Positions 21,048-34,019 of a stretch of 64,000 nt of DNA are shown one piece after another. The DNA is from Cycas panzhihuaensis. Its lineage: Eukaryota > Cycadophyta. The notes below the pieces were generated by a model. It did not search any database. It was given only the letters and a program-made list of their open reading frames with translations, and was not told the DNA's origin. The DNA is taken from assembly GCA_023213395.1 (NCBI GenBank), contig CM041465.1, forward strand, positions 105,345,741-105,409,740, written 5' to 3'. Position 1 is the first letter of the stretch. Each line of letters begins with the position of its first letter. The position numbers and the translations under genes are program-made.

Positions 21048-23653
21048 TGTTTCCTGACTACCGAGAATAGATTTGGGATGAGACAACTCAGGTAAGCTCA
21101 GGTATGAGTTTCTCACTCCCATCCTCACTTTTGCTTGGCCGAGGTTGCTTAGTGTATTGCCTGATGCATGCTTGCCTATCATTTGCATGACTGCATTACT
21201 TTCTTGCTTGATCACATTGCTTGTGCCTGTTGCACACCACTCGGCCTATGACGACCCACTGTGGGGGCACTCCTTAGCGAGTCATGCACCCCATATGGCA
21301 CTCAACCACCCATACCATCTCCATAGCTCCTCGAGCACCTTAGTTGGTTGCATCTCGTCCATGAAAATATCTTATCTCTACTTTGATTCTCTTTCTAAGT
21401 ATGATACGACCCCTCATTGAGACCTGTCCCTCTCTCCGCCACCGCCACCACCGGGCACAGCAATAATTCCCAGCCTCAACATACCCACTGTTTGGCTTTA
21501 GGCCCCATTTCTATCCTAATTTTAGCTTACAGGCCTGCACCGCTATAAACTTAGCGGTACTGCGAAGTTTGCCACGGTGCGACTATTTAAAATTATTTTT
21601 TAAAATAGTCGCGGTAGTTCCCGCTCTTTTCGCGGAACTACCACGTGGCACTCGTGCCAACTCATCTCCCCATAACCCTAAATGCTCATTTAGGATTAAG
21701 GGAAATATAAAACCCAAAAAGTAACTCATTGGGGTCTCTTCTTCATCCTTTTTTTTATTGCACTACTATAACTCTCTCTCGAGAATTGCCAGAAGACCTG
21801 CTCTTTGGATCTAGTGCTCTTACCATAGGGATACCTACTGCATCTCAGGTCCTGCTCTAGCAGCTCAGGCCCTCTCTTTGCAGGTTTACATAGTGGAGGA
21901 AGGAATACTCACAACAATTCTTCAAAGCAATCTCCAAGGTTCCAAGATCTCAGTTGTGCTCCCACGATTGCCTCTCCTTCAGGCCAGCCTGAAAAGCCTA
22001 TCAAACACAGGCTTCTTCTCCTAATTCTTGGTAGGAATAAGGTCCTACTTCCTGATGCAAGGTACCTCTCCAGTGTTTCTTTAAGATTCATATTTTTCTC
22101 TTCTTTTTTATGAATAGTTCTTAGTTATTTCGTTGCTCTTGGCTTAGCATCTTATAGGAGCTTCTTCATTGTCCTCTATTTCATAGTGCTCCCTCTCTCA
22201 TTTCTTGCAAGTCCACTTCAAGGTGGCTGTGCAAGAGGGTTACACAAGGAAAGGTGAAGGGAGAAAGGTGGGGTTAATCCCCCTTGTTGACCTTCTCCCC
22301 AAGGGTCCAAACCCTTCCCTTCCTTCCTCTTTCACCTAATGCCTCCCTTGGAGCTGGGCCAGGGATTTTGAGAGCCTATTTCTAGATCTGAAATAGCATT
22401 GATAGCCCCTTACCACATTGGTTTCAGACCTGCACTTGCTAGTTTTGGGCACCACATAAGCCCCAAAACCCTTCCCGATTGGTCTATGACTCTTAGCCCA
22501 TCCCAACTAGACGATTTGCTGCTCATAGCACTACATCTCTTGGGTGTGCTTGTATATCATTCCGCTGATCTATTTCCTCTCTTGCTTGTTATCCCATACA
22601 GCTAGTATACTTTATTTTTCCTTTCCTTGAGGCTATGTAGAGATATCTGTGGGTGAGTTGGCCATTCTGAGGCTAACTCCTTCATTTTGGATACCGTTTG
22701 GTGTTGCTGCTTGCTTAAGATTTGCTTAGAGTTTTGGAGTAATGTGCAACATTTTTAGCTTGATTTACTATCAGTTTCTTTGTATTTACATATACATATA
22801 GTAGGTATATTTGGCATCCCCTCTTCCAAGAGGGAGAAACTTTCATGTTGTGATTGGTAGGATTTGTAGTAATAGAAATACATATGAGGTAAACTCATTG
22901 ACAGATTAGCCTCTTGTTAGTAGTATTTCTTTGTTTCCTTTTTGTTGTCCCTTGCTTTGCTTTATTTTTTTTGCACATTTGGGGAAGGTAAGATAGCCCC
23001 TTGACCGCTTACGGCAACCGTCACTGGCTAGTCTCTCACCTATGTGACAAGTTTGAGCAGGAGAGTGCACAAAGAATCGAAGGTCGCAACACTCCAACCG
23101 CACTATGTTTCCAGGTATTTATTTTCTTCTTTTTTGTCCTTTCCTGCAACATTTTCTTTCACACATATGTTTGCATGCTAAAACATATAGAAAATGAAAA
23201 AGGGAAAAAGAACCCATCCTTGTATTTATGCGTCTCTTTTTGTTTATAGTTGTTTATATCACGTGTAGGTAGTTTTCTTTGGATGTGAATTATCCATTCC
23301 TCACTTCCCCAACTAGCCCACACGTAGGATACCATATTACACACATTTACCTACACGTTGCCTTCTATCTCTCTCGAGAAAGCGCAACTCTTAGGGTCCC
23401 TCTTCCTCTTCCTGACCATCCAAGGGGTAGGAGGGCCCCTTCTTTTAGGATGACCCAAGGCCTCGCCTTGCGTCCTTCTCTGCAGATTGCCCAAAGGCAA
23501 TTAGGCACCATTTGCAGGTCCCGAATCTGCGCTCTGGCACACGGATACCCTACGTGGTGTTTTCCTTGCTATTATATCCCACTCATAACCCGACTACATC
23601 CTAGTTAGCCACGTCTTACTAAACGTAGAAGACCACCCTGTAGATGCGTTTTA
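21048..23653 (+). repeat. 5' LTR of Tat element 1
   Basis: 2606 bp, starting TGTTTCCTGACTACCG and ending GCGTTTTA, one base before the primer site. It aligns over its whole length with the LTRs of elements 2 and 3. It holds the family's G-box (CACGTG, 21642-21647) and TATA box (21706-21712), the hairpin before the G-box (21613-21642), and the conserved AGGTAAG donor-like site (22986-22992). The long part after the TATA box (about 1.9 kb) would be R-U5 and makes an exceptionally long transcript leader. Confidence 0.93.
21613..21712 (+). promoter_or_regulatory. LTR promoter: hairpin, G-box and TATA box
   Basis: GGTAGTTCCCGC (21613-21624) pairs with GCGGAACTACC (21632-21642) as a stem-loop. It runs into CACGTG (21642-21647), and TATAAAA follows at 21706-21712. 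The same order appears in every other LTR of the family, although the CACGTG core has often decayed to CATGTG or CACATG. Confidence 0.65.
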
Positions 23654-23654
23654 C

Positions 23655-23674
23655 TGGCGACCATACTGGGGACT
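23655..23674 (+). other. Primer-binding site of element 1
   Basis: TGGCGACCATACTGGGGACT, one base after the LTR. The TGGCGAC...CTGGGGA form is like primer sites of Tat/Ogre elements. I do not assign the tRNA. Confidence 0.8.
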
Positions 23675-23912
23675 GTTAGTAAGAGAACTAGTTTCACCTC
23701 TCTTCCTATTGGTGTTCTTGCTTTTAGGTGATCTTCTTGACTTTCTTTTTTGTTGGGCAGCCCCCAATATGTGCTTCATACCCTTTGCTCTCTTCTAACA
23801 ACTTTTGTAAAGGCGTTGCATGTGACATTTCTTGCGTCATTTGCAAGGTCTACTACCGTTATTAGAAGACCCTTCGTATCGCTCATTTCTGTCTTTGGAT
23901 TCTGATTTGACA

Positions 23913-26900
23913 ATGGAGGGCTACCATTCTGATTGGGCTTACCACACCTTGGTCTTGGGAACTTAAGAGTTTCCCGCGTCTTTCGTGGGATCCACCCAAG
24001 AGGGTGACAATTCCATTTACTACCCGGGTGACTAGCCTCACCCCTTCGACATTCATCCTTCTGCTCATACAGTAGAAGGCTTGCCTCTTTATGAGATTCA
24101 CCATCCGATTGGTGATTCTTATGAGGAGCACCCTGAGGGGTCTCCATCATTCGAGGCCCCATCAACCTCTTATGGTTACGAAGATACCCCTCCCACCGAC
24201 GTGATTGAAGCTATTAGTGAGTACTTTCGTTCAACTTGCCTTCAAGCACATCTCAGGTGATTTGAAGAAGCCTTGCGTGGTAGAGTACCTTCTTCATCCA
24301 TACCTACACCTCCTATGGCAAGTAATCCTTCTATTCCTGCGTACTCGTCCCACTCTATTTCTACACTGACTTTAGGGACAAGTATTGCACCCTCTATTCT
24401 TAGTCATGGTCCTAGTTCTTCAGGACCTATTTGCAGTGTGTCTTTTCCCCAGCTTGGGGTTAGCTTACCTTTTCCAAGCCAAGCGAATGTGCCACCCTCA
24501 AACGTGGCACATGCATTCCCTAGTAGGCCTAGAGGTCCTACTAGTGCTATTGCCACTAGCTATATGGGACCCATTCCCACATATATTTAAAACCTATCTA
24601 GTGGCCCTTCCCTTTACTTACCCTTGGGTTATGCATCTCAACCTTAGGGTCAGGGTAAGGGGAACCATCTTCTAGCCTATAGGGTGGACCCGCTACACCC
24701 ATATGGGGTTGCACCACCTACAGGTGGCCTATATGGGTAGAATCTGATCCCACACCCCCCATTTTTGCCATCCAGCGTGACTTCTTTTGCTACGCCTTTG
24801 TAAGGGAACCTAGCTCCCTTCCAAGGTGTTTATCCTTAAGCCCCCTTCTAATAAGGGGCATTTCCCCAAGGAGGGATGGGTTTACCACACCCATCCATTC
24901 CTTGCTTGTTATTGTTCATCGACCCTACGACCCATATAAGGGCACGTCGCTTCATGGATTTTAGATCGATGTTGCTATCCATTGAGGCGTTAAGAACTAA
25001 TCTGCCGCCTCACCCTCCTGAAGTTCTCAAATTTAATGGAACTTCGTCGCAAGACTGAGTTAAATACGTGCGTAGTTTTTCTATGACGTGTATAGACTAC
25101 TAGGCTTATGACCATATCTTAATGAAACTGTTTCCATGATCTTTGCAGGGCGACGCCCTTAAATGGTTGTATCGCCTCCCTGCCCACTCTATCTTTTCAT
25201 TCTAGCAATTGGTGGACGAATTCATCAATTACTTTAATGTAGCCCATCCATTTGAGAGCAGAATGAAATCCCTCTTATCACTCAAATAAGGTCATGATGA
25301 GATGAATTATAACTTTGTGAGACGATTCCATGACCTCCTTCACTCCACTAAGGCCACATTGCCTGAGGAGTTGAAGAGAGACCTTTTCATTAATGCACTT
25401 CATCCCGGGGTACATATGGAAGTCCTTAAAATAGGGGTAACCACATGCGACTCCATGATCATGAAATGCTTAGCGTTAGAGGCTATTGAGATCTAAACTA
25501 GACTCAAGAAGCCTTTTAAGCCCTCACAACATCGTGAGGCACCTCCCTTAACTAAGGAAACTAAACCCTCGCAACCCACCAGGTCTACTTCTCACCTGAC
25601 TTAGAGGACTTTAGACCCCTTTACTTCTGCTATCTGCTCATTCGAGCATACGATGAAGGAGCTTAAACTCCAAGCCCCTTCATTGCCAACCTCCAACAAA
25701 TAAATTCAACAAGCTTCTCAAGCCACTCCCCACAAAGGGGGTAGTACCCAACCTTCTCAGGCGAGGAAAGCTAATCCTCTGCTCAAGAAGAAGTGGTGCT
25801 CTGTCCATGGGGAATGTTTCCATGATGACTCACGTTATTAGGTGCAACACCCTCGTGATGCCCCGCCATGTGATTCGTCTCCCAGACGGGCCTCAAGACC
25901 CAATCTCAATCAACCCGTCCATAAGGATCTATTCCCCAAAGATGGGGAGTGTGATTGTAACGCTCAACAAAGAAACAACCAGAACCGAGGTAGATCCCCC
26001 GATTCTCGCCCTTCATATGGTAAAGGGAAGGGTACGCGAGGTTCATCATCCTTTTCACGTTCCCCTGACTGCCATGCTCCTTTGCCTTTGCAATCTCGTA
26101 ACAAAGGAAAGAAGGTAATTTAGATGCTTGAGACCACTCCCCTTTGCGCCCTAACTCAGTCTCAAGCCGCAAAAGAGGCGATTGGCACCTCTACATCTAC
26201 ATCACACCTTGATCCTCCTCTGGAAGCTGTTCCCCTAGAAATACCTTTACTTCCCAAGAACATTCTCGTCCGCCCTGGTCGCTTCAACTTTAGGAGAGCC
26301 CTTACCCAACCCACAGGGAAAGGTAAGCCTTTTTCTATAGTTGAAGAGCTTCATACTGTGGCTTCCAGGATGTCCATCATGGATGTCTTGAAAAGCTACC
26401 CCAAGCAATGAACACTCCTCTTGGAAGCTTTAGGATTGAATGATACGCATGTTCATGCTTTGGGTACCACCTAAAGTCGTGAACCCATCATCTCCTTTGA
26501 TCCTAAAGATCTTCCCCCAGCCAGTGGAAGGGAACGCTAATGGAACTTCCCTTTCACCATTACCATAGACACACTGAATTGTACATTGCGAAGGACTGTT
26601 GTGGACAACGGTTCTTCCGTGAATACTATGCCTTTGCATGTCACGCAAGAGTTTGACATTTCTGCCTTAGAACTCATTCCACGGCAATGTCAAGGCTACG
26701 ATGGTAGCAAGAAGACTTCCTTGGGATCCGTCTCGATACCTCTCACCCTTGAGGATAAGACCTTTCTTTCCAACATCATTGTCCTCGATGTGGATGTTGA
26801 TTACAACCTCCTCCTGGCTCGACCATGGCTTGACCAAATGGGAGCCGTGTGTTCCACCCGTTGGAGGCAACTTAAGTTTGTCCATAATGGATAAATGAGA

Positions 26901-27239
26901 GTTATCTCCCATGAGCAATCACTCACAAAACAAACTAGACCATCTACTCAAGCAAGCCATGGCCATACAAAGGGAAGTAAAGGCCCTTCTAATCATGCCT
27001 CAGCCTGCTCCATTGGTATCCCCGATTCTTCTAGCCATGAAGAAGATCCCATATCCTCTTTTTCTAGTCTAACTCGTTTTGCCCCCATCGGCATTGGAAG
27101 CTATGGATACCTCACTATGTTTAGAGATGATGGGTCCTATAATGGGGATGAGGACCTTCCTCACTTGGTTTCCTTCCTTCGCACTAGTGGAGGGCATTCT
27201 TCTCGTTCTAGGTCTCAACCTAGGATCCCTTTTGTCATA
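23913..27239 (+). pseudogene. Element 1 gag and protease
   Basis: Starts at the family ATG 'MEGYHSDWAYHT', conserved in all copies about 260 bp after the primer site. A serine/proline-rich N-terminal part with 'PFQG' repeats (to about 24950) is followed by the Gag capsid domain (about 24990-25500: 'PHPPEVLKFNGTSSQD', 'LKWLYRLPAHSIFSF', 'RRFHDLLHSTKATLPEELKR', 'DLFINALHPGV'). Next comes a basic region with a 'WCSVHGECFHDD' finger-like motif (about 25800) and the aspartic protease (about 26575-26890: 'VVDNGSSVNTMP', 'LLLARPWLDQMGAVCSTR'). Stops occur at 23965, 24585, 25057 and elsewhere. The coding sequence is cut at 27239 by element 2 and resumes at 61245. Confidence 0.9.
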
Positions 27240-27244
27240 GAGCC

Positions 27245-29873
27245 TATTTCCCAGCTACCGGGAATGGACTCGAGACGCATCGACTCAGGTAAGCTCAAGT
27301 ATATGTTCTTGCTCATATCTTCACTCTTGTTTGACCGAGGTTGCTTAGTATAGATCGCCTGATGCATGCTTACCTGCCATTCGCATGATTGCATTGCCTT
27401 CTTGCTTGATCACACTGCATGTGCCTGCTACACACCACTCAGCCTATGACGACCCACAGTGGGGGCATTCTTCAGTGAGTGCTACACCCCATATAGCACA
27501 TAGCCACCCACATCATCTCCACGGCCCCTCAAGACATCTTAGCCAGTCACATTTCACCTTTGATGGCATCCTGCCTATGCTTAGGGTTGCTTTCTGAGTA
27601 CGATTGGACCCCCGGTCGAGACCCGTCTCTCTTTCTTGACCACTTGTCAGTTACCTGGGCACCAATTTCCAGCTTGTTCAGCCCTAACTTATTCCCTACT
27701 TAGCTCCAGATCCCATTTTTTGCTTGATTTTTGCCTTCAAGTCCACACAGTTGTAAACTTAGCGGTACCGCAATATTTGTCGTGGTATCGCGATGTTTCA
27801 TGTGCATTTAACGCTCAAAAAGTTTTTTAAACTAATGTGATAGTTCCTGCTCTTTTCGCAGAACTGCCACGTGGCATCCACACATTTCTCCTTCCCCGTG
27901 ACTCTCAACGTTCACTTAGGGTCAATGGGGGATAAAAACCAAAAAGTTACTCATTCTTTCTTCTTCTTCATTCATTTTTTAGATGTAACTCCTACAACCC
28001 TCCTCTACCTACTACAAACAGACACTCCTCAGCTGCTACTCTTCTTATAGAGGCTACTGCTGCACATCAAGCTCAGCACTAGCAGTTCAGGGCTTCCTCT
28101 TGCAGGTTTAGACAATGGCAAGAAGGGCATTCACACGATTCTCTAAGAAGAAAGCTTCAAGGTCCCAAATCATAGTGGTATTTTTCACAACGGCCTCTCC
28201 TCCAAAACCAGCCATCAAACCCTATCAAGTTCAGGTCCTTTCTACTATTTTCTAACAGAGATACATTCTTACTCTCTACTATAAGGTACTCTCTATATTT
28301 TCTTTGAGATTTATGCTCTTTCCTTATATTTTTTATGAATAAGTGCTTGGTTTATGTGCTTTCTTGATGTTGTGCCCATTTAGTACTAGTATATTGTACT
28401 TTGTATCATAGTGCTTCCCCTCCTATTCCTGCAAGCCTACTTTAAGGTGGTTGTTGCAGGGGGTGATATAAAGAAAAGTAGAGGGAGGAAGGTGGGGTTA
28501 GTCCCCCTTGCTGTCCTTCTCCCCAAGGGTCCAAACCCTTCTTTTCTTTCCCCTTGCACCTTTTTACCTCCCTTGAAGTTGGGTTAGGGACTTGGAAGCC
28601 TACCTTCAAATCTAAATCAGCGTTGGCAGCCCCTTGCCACGCTGGTTTCAAATTTTTATTTACTGGTTTTGGGCACCACATAAGCTCCAAAACCACTCCT
28701 TGTTGGTTCACAACTTGCAGCCCATCCCACTTGGATGATCTGCTGCTCATAGCACCTCGTCCTTTGGGTGTGCTTGTATGCCATCCTGCTAGTTTTTCTC
28801 CTCTTTGCTTGCTTTCCTACATCATCATTGCAGTTCATTTCTCCTTCCTCGAGGCCACATGGGGATCTTCCGTGGGTGAGCTAGCCATTCTAAGGCTAAC
28901 TCCTTTGTTTTGGGTACCGGTTGAGGTGGTTGTTTGTTGGAATTCTATTTGGAGTTTTTCTTTGGAATAACATACATATGTTTTGACTTAGTTTGATTCT
29001 AGTTCTTCTATAGTTAAGCACATATATTAGATATACTTTGTGGCCCCTCTTCCGAGAGGGAGAAACTTATGTGTTTGACTAGCAGATCTTACGATCATGG
29101 AGTTACACATGAGACGAGCTAGTTAACAGGTTCGTTTCTTGTTTGTTGCTTTTTCTTCATTTCCCTTCGTTGCTTCTTTGCTTTACTTTTTGCATACATT
29201 GTGGAGGTAAGTTAGCCCCCTTTGGCTACTCACGACAACCATCACTAGATGGTCTCACCCATGTGATAAGTAGAGCGGGAAGGCGCGTAAAGCAATAGGA
29301 TTCATAGTGCTTCATTCGAGCACTAGATCCAGGTACTCTTCTTTTTTCCTTTTTGTCTTTTTTCCTATAACATTGTTTCCCATGCATATGTGTGCATATT
29401 AAAAAACACGTAGGAAACGGAAAAAGGGAAAGAACACATCTGTGCATTTGCGTGTTTGTTTTCTTCATAATTATTTTGTTATATATAGATAATCTCCCTT
29501 AGACACGAGCTACCCATTTCTCGCTCCTTTGACTAGCTTATACGTAGACATCACACTATACGCACCCTACTTACGTGTTGCCTTCTCACCTCTTTGAGAA
29601 GATGCAACCTGCTAGGTCCCTTCTTCCTCTTCCCAGCCATCTAAGGGGTAGGAGGGCTTCACCTTTTGGGATGACCTAAGGACTTGCCGTACTTCCCTTC
29701 CTTGTGATCACCTAGAAGCAATTAGGAACCTTTGCAGGTCCCGAATCCACGCTCCAGCACACGGACGTCCTGCGTGGTGATTCCTTGCCAAACTATCTGA
29801 CTTATAACCTGACTTAGTTCTATGTAGTCATATCTTACTAAATGTAAGAAACCACCCCGCGGGAAGCGTTTCA
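27245..29873 (+). repeat. 5' LTR of Tat element 2
   Basis: 2629 bp, from TATTTCCCAGCTACCGGG to GGGAAGCGTTTCA. The start is TA where the 3' LTR has TG. It contains the GGTACC repeat (27752-27771), G-box CACGTG (27868-27873), TATA box GATAAAAA (27931-27938), an AATAA-type signal near 28335, and the AGGTAAG donor-like site (29205-29211). A 138-codon frame at 28554-28970 is shared with the 3' LTR but has no recognised domain. Confidence 0.95.
27842..27938 (+). promoter_or_regulatory. LTR promoter of element 2
   Basis: AGTTCCTGC...GCAGAACT hairpin arms (27842-27865), G-box CACGTG (27868-27873) and GATAAAAA (27931-27938), in the same spacing as in element 1. Confidence 0.65.
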
Positions 29874-29874
29874 C

Positions 29875-29894
29875 TGGTGACTATACTGGGGACT
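29875..29894 (+). other. Primer-binding site of element 2
   Basis: TGGTGACTATACTGGGGACT, a transition-bearing version of the element 1 site, one base after the LTR. Confidence 0.8.
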
Positions 29895-30135
29895 TGCTAG
29901 TAAGGGAACTAGTTTTGCTTCTATTCCTATTGGTGTTCTTGCCTTTAGGTGATTCTGTTTACATACTTTTCTGTTGGGCAGCCACCAATGTGCCTATTTC
30001 ATACCCTTTGCTCTCTTTTAACAACATTCGTAAAGGCATTACATGCGACGTTTCTCACGTCACTTGTGAGGTTTGCCACCGTTATTAGAAGACCCATCGT
30101 ATTATTCCCTTCTGTCGTCGAATTCTAATTCGACA

Positions 30136-33100
30136 ATGGAAGGCTACCATTCTGATTGGGCCTACCATACCTTGGTCTCGGGAACTCAAGAGTTTTCTGC
30201 GTCCGTTTCAAGATCCACCCAGGAGGGTGACAATCCCATTTATTACCCGGGTGACTAGCCTCACCCTTCCGACCTTCATCCTTTTGCTCATGTAGTAGAA
30301 GGCTCACCTCTTCATGAGATTCATCATCCAATTGGTGATTCTTATAAAGAGCGCCCTGAGAGGTCTCCGTCGTTTGAGGTCCCATTGACCTCGTATGGTT
30401 ACGACAATACCCCTCCTGCTGACGTGATTGAAGCTATCAGCAAGTACTTTTGAGCAACTTATCTTCAACCACATCCTAGGTGGTTTGAAGAAGCTTTGCG
30501 TGGTAGGGTGCCTTCTTCATCCACACCTATGCCTCCTAGGACAAATAATCCTTCTGTCCATACGCACTTGTCCCATGCCGCGTCTACACCTACTTTAGTT
30601 ACAAGCGTCACACCCTCCATTCTTAGTCATGGTCTTAGTTCTTCAAGACTTATTCACGGCGTGTCTTTCCCCAGCTTGGGGTTAGCATGATGTTCCCAAG
30701 TCAAGCAAATGTACCACCCTCAAACGTGGCACATGCGTTCCCTAGTAGGCCTATAGGTCCTACTAGTGCTACTGCTATAAACTATATGGGACCCGCTCCC
30801 ACATATGTTCAAAGCCCATCCAGTGGTCCTTCCCTTTACTTACCCTTAGGTTATGCATCTCAACCTTGGGGGCAGGGTTAAGGGAAACCATCTTCCAGCT
30901 TATGGGGTAGACCCGTTACACCCATATGGGGTTGCACCACCTACGGGTGGCCTATATGGGCAGAATTCGATCCCGCACCCTTCATTTCCGCTGTCCAATG
31001 TGACTTCTTTCACTACGCCTTCGCAAGGGAACATACCTCCCTTCCAAGGCATTTATCCTCAAGCCCCCTTCCAACAAGGGGTGTTTCCCCAAGGGGGGAT
31101 GGGTTTACCACCCCCATCCATTCCCTGCTCTTTATCATTTGTCGACCCTATGGCCCATGTAAGAGCATGCCCCTTCATGGATTATAGGTTGACGCCACTG
31201 TCCATTGAGGTGTTAAGAACTAATCTGCCGCCTCACCCTCCTGAAGTTCCCAAATTCAATGGGACTTCGTCGCAAGACCCAAATGAACATGTACGTAGCT
31301 TTTCTATAGCGTGTATAGACTACTGGGCTTATGACCATACCCTAATGAAATTATTTCCACGATCCTTGCAGGGCAATGCCCTTAAATGGTTCTACTGTCT
31401 CCCTGCCCACTCTATCTTTTCATTCCAACAATTGGTGGATGAATTCATCAATTACTTTGATGTAGCCCATCTATTCGAGAGCAGAATGAAATCTCTCATT
31501 TCACTCAAACAAGGTCATGACGAAATGAATCGCGACTTTGTGAGATGATTCCATGACCTCCTTCACTCCACTAAGGCCGCATTGCCTGAGAAGCTGAAGA
31601 GAGATCTTTTCATTAATGCACTTTACCCCGAAGTATATGTGGAAGTCCTCAAAATGGGGGCAACCACGTGTGACTCTATGATCATGAAATGCTTAGCGTT
31701 AAAGGCCATTGAGATCGAAGCTGGACTCAAGAGGCCTCTTAAGCCCTCACAACGTCATGAGGCACCTCCCAACCAAGGAAACTAAACCTTCACAACCCGC
31801 TAGGTCTACTTCTCATTCTACTGAGAGGACTTTAGACCCTCATACTTCTGCCATACGCTCATTCGAGCGCACGATGAAGGAGCTTAAACTCCAAACCCCT
31901 TCATCGCTAACCTCCAACAAACTAATTTAACAAGCCTCTCATCCCGTTCCCCCCAAAGGGGGTAGTACCCAACCTTCTCAAGCGAGGAAAGCTGATCCTT
32001 CCCTTAAGAAGAGGTAGTGCTCCATCCATGGGGAATGCTTTTATGATGACTCGCATTATTGGGTGCAAGACCCTCGTGATGCCCCACCGCATGATTCATC
32101 TCCTAGACGGGTATCGAGGACTAATCTTGATCAACCCATTCATAGGGATCCATTTCCCAAACATGGGGAGCATGATCGCAACGCTCAATAAAGAAACAAC
32201 TGGATCCGGGGTAGATCCCCCGATTCTCGCCCTTCGCATGGTAGAGAGAAGGGTGCGTGAGGTTCATCACCCTCTTCGTGTTCACTTGACTATCGTTCTC
32301 CTTTGCCTTCGTGATCCCATAATAAAGGAAAGAAGGTGATCCAGATGCTTAAGACCACTCCCCTTTATGCCTTAACTTGGTCTCAAGTCATGAAAGAGGC
32401 AACTGGCGCCTCTACATCTACATCACACCTTGATCCTCCTCTGAAAGCCATTCCTTCATAGATTCCCTCACTTCCCAAGAATATTCCTGTTTACCCCGGT
32501 CGCTTTGACTTTAGGAGAGCCCTTACCCAACCCACAGGGAGGGGTAAGCCTTTTTCTGTGGTTGAAGAGCTTCTTACCGTGGCTATCGGGATGTCTATCA
32601 TAGACGTCTTGAGAAACTGCCCTAAGCAATGAGCACTCCTCCTAGAAGCTTTAGGATTGAATGACGCACCTGTTCATGCTTTGGGCACAACCCAAAGTCA
32701 TGAACCTATTATCTCCTTTGATCCTAGAGATCTTCCCCCAACTAGTGGAAGGGAATGCCAATGGAACTTCCCTTTCACGATTACCATAGATACGCTCGAT
32801 TGTACATTGCGAAGGACCGTCGTAGACAACGGTTCTTCTGTCAATGCCATGCCCTTACACGTCATGCAAGAGCTTGGTATTTCTGCCTTAGAACCCATTC
32901 CATGGCGATGTTAAGGTTACGATGGTAGTGAGAAGACTCCCTTTGGATCCGTCTCGATACCCCTCACTCTCGAGGATAAGACCGTCCTTGCCGACATCGT
33001 TGTCCTTGATGTGGATGTTGATTACAACCTCCTCGTGGGTCGACCATAGCTTGACCAAATGGGAGCCGTGTGTTCTACTCGTTGGGGCAGCTTACGTTTA

Positions 33101-33460
33101 TCCATAACGAACAAATAAGAGTTGTCTCCTACGAGCAACTGCTTGCAAAAAAAACTAGACCATCTACGCAGGCAAGCCATGGTCATACGAAGGGAAGTAA
33201 AGGCCCTTCCAATCATGCCTCAGCCTACTCCATCGATATCCCTGATTCCTCTTGCTACGAAGAAGATCCCACATCTTCTTCCCTTGATTTAACTCATTTT
33301 ACCCCTATCGACATTGGAAGCTATAGATACCTTGCCATGTTTAGTGATGACGGGTCTCATAGTGAGGGTGAGGATCTTCCTCACCCGGTTTCCTTCCTTC
33401 GCGCTAGTGGGGGGCACTCTTCTCATTCTAGTCTCCACCTAGGACCCCTTTTGTCATAGA
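30136..33460 (+). pseudogene. Element 2 gag and protease
   Basis: Begins at the conserved 'MEGYHSDWAYHT' ATG. The longest open part, 30853-31548, covers the proline-rich segment ('FQGIYPQAPFQQGVFPQGGM') and the capsid core ('PHPPEVPKFNGTSSQDPNEH', 'LFPRSLQGNALKWFYCLPAH', 'SIFSFQQLVDEFINYFDV', 'SLKQGHDEMNRDFVR'). The capsid end is at 31582-31785. The finger-like 'C.IHGECFYDDS' motif is near 32020. The protease at about 32800-33110 has active site 'VVDNGSSVNAMP' and the substrate-wall motif 'YNLLVGRP'. Gag builds the particle and protease frees the enzymes; the DNGS active-site form and 'LLGRPW' wall are typical of the Tat/Athila side of Ty3. Single stops at 31549, 32912 and others disable it. 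Confidence 0.92.
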
Positions 33461-34019
33461 GCCTGATCACTCTCTTGTGTCACACACCATTACTAGTGTT
33501 GGCCGGCAGATCCTTAGCTCTCCCCTTCCATCACCTTCCATAAGTGATGGCATCGAGAGTTTCCCTCTTGCCTCTTACGAGGGATCTCTCCTTGACTCTC
33601 CCTTAGAGTCCCTTAGGGATGTTGGGAAGCTCACAGGCCATCTTGGTCCTATTGCTCCCATGTCATCCTATACCTCATCCATTTGAAGTCAATTCATCCA
33701 TGGGATAGACTACTTCGAAGACGACAAGGCTTTACTAGAGTACTTAGCGGGCTTCACACCCAATTTACCTTCTGATCACTATAAGCTTGGCCACTAGAAG
33801 ATCCTAGCGATTGGGTCTACGTTAGTCGACCCAATCCCATCCTTTATTTCATCTCCTCATGTTGATCTAGCCCTCCTCCATTTCGAGGAGGAGAATACCA
33901 TGTGTATGGGGGCAACTCAAGACATAGTCCTCACCCTGGGCAAGATCATTAAGGTAGGGGTAGAATGTACTCCTGATGAAGTAAGGGAATACTCTCTTAT
34001 ATTCCAGGAATTCTGAGAT

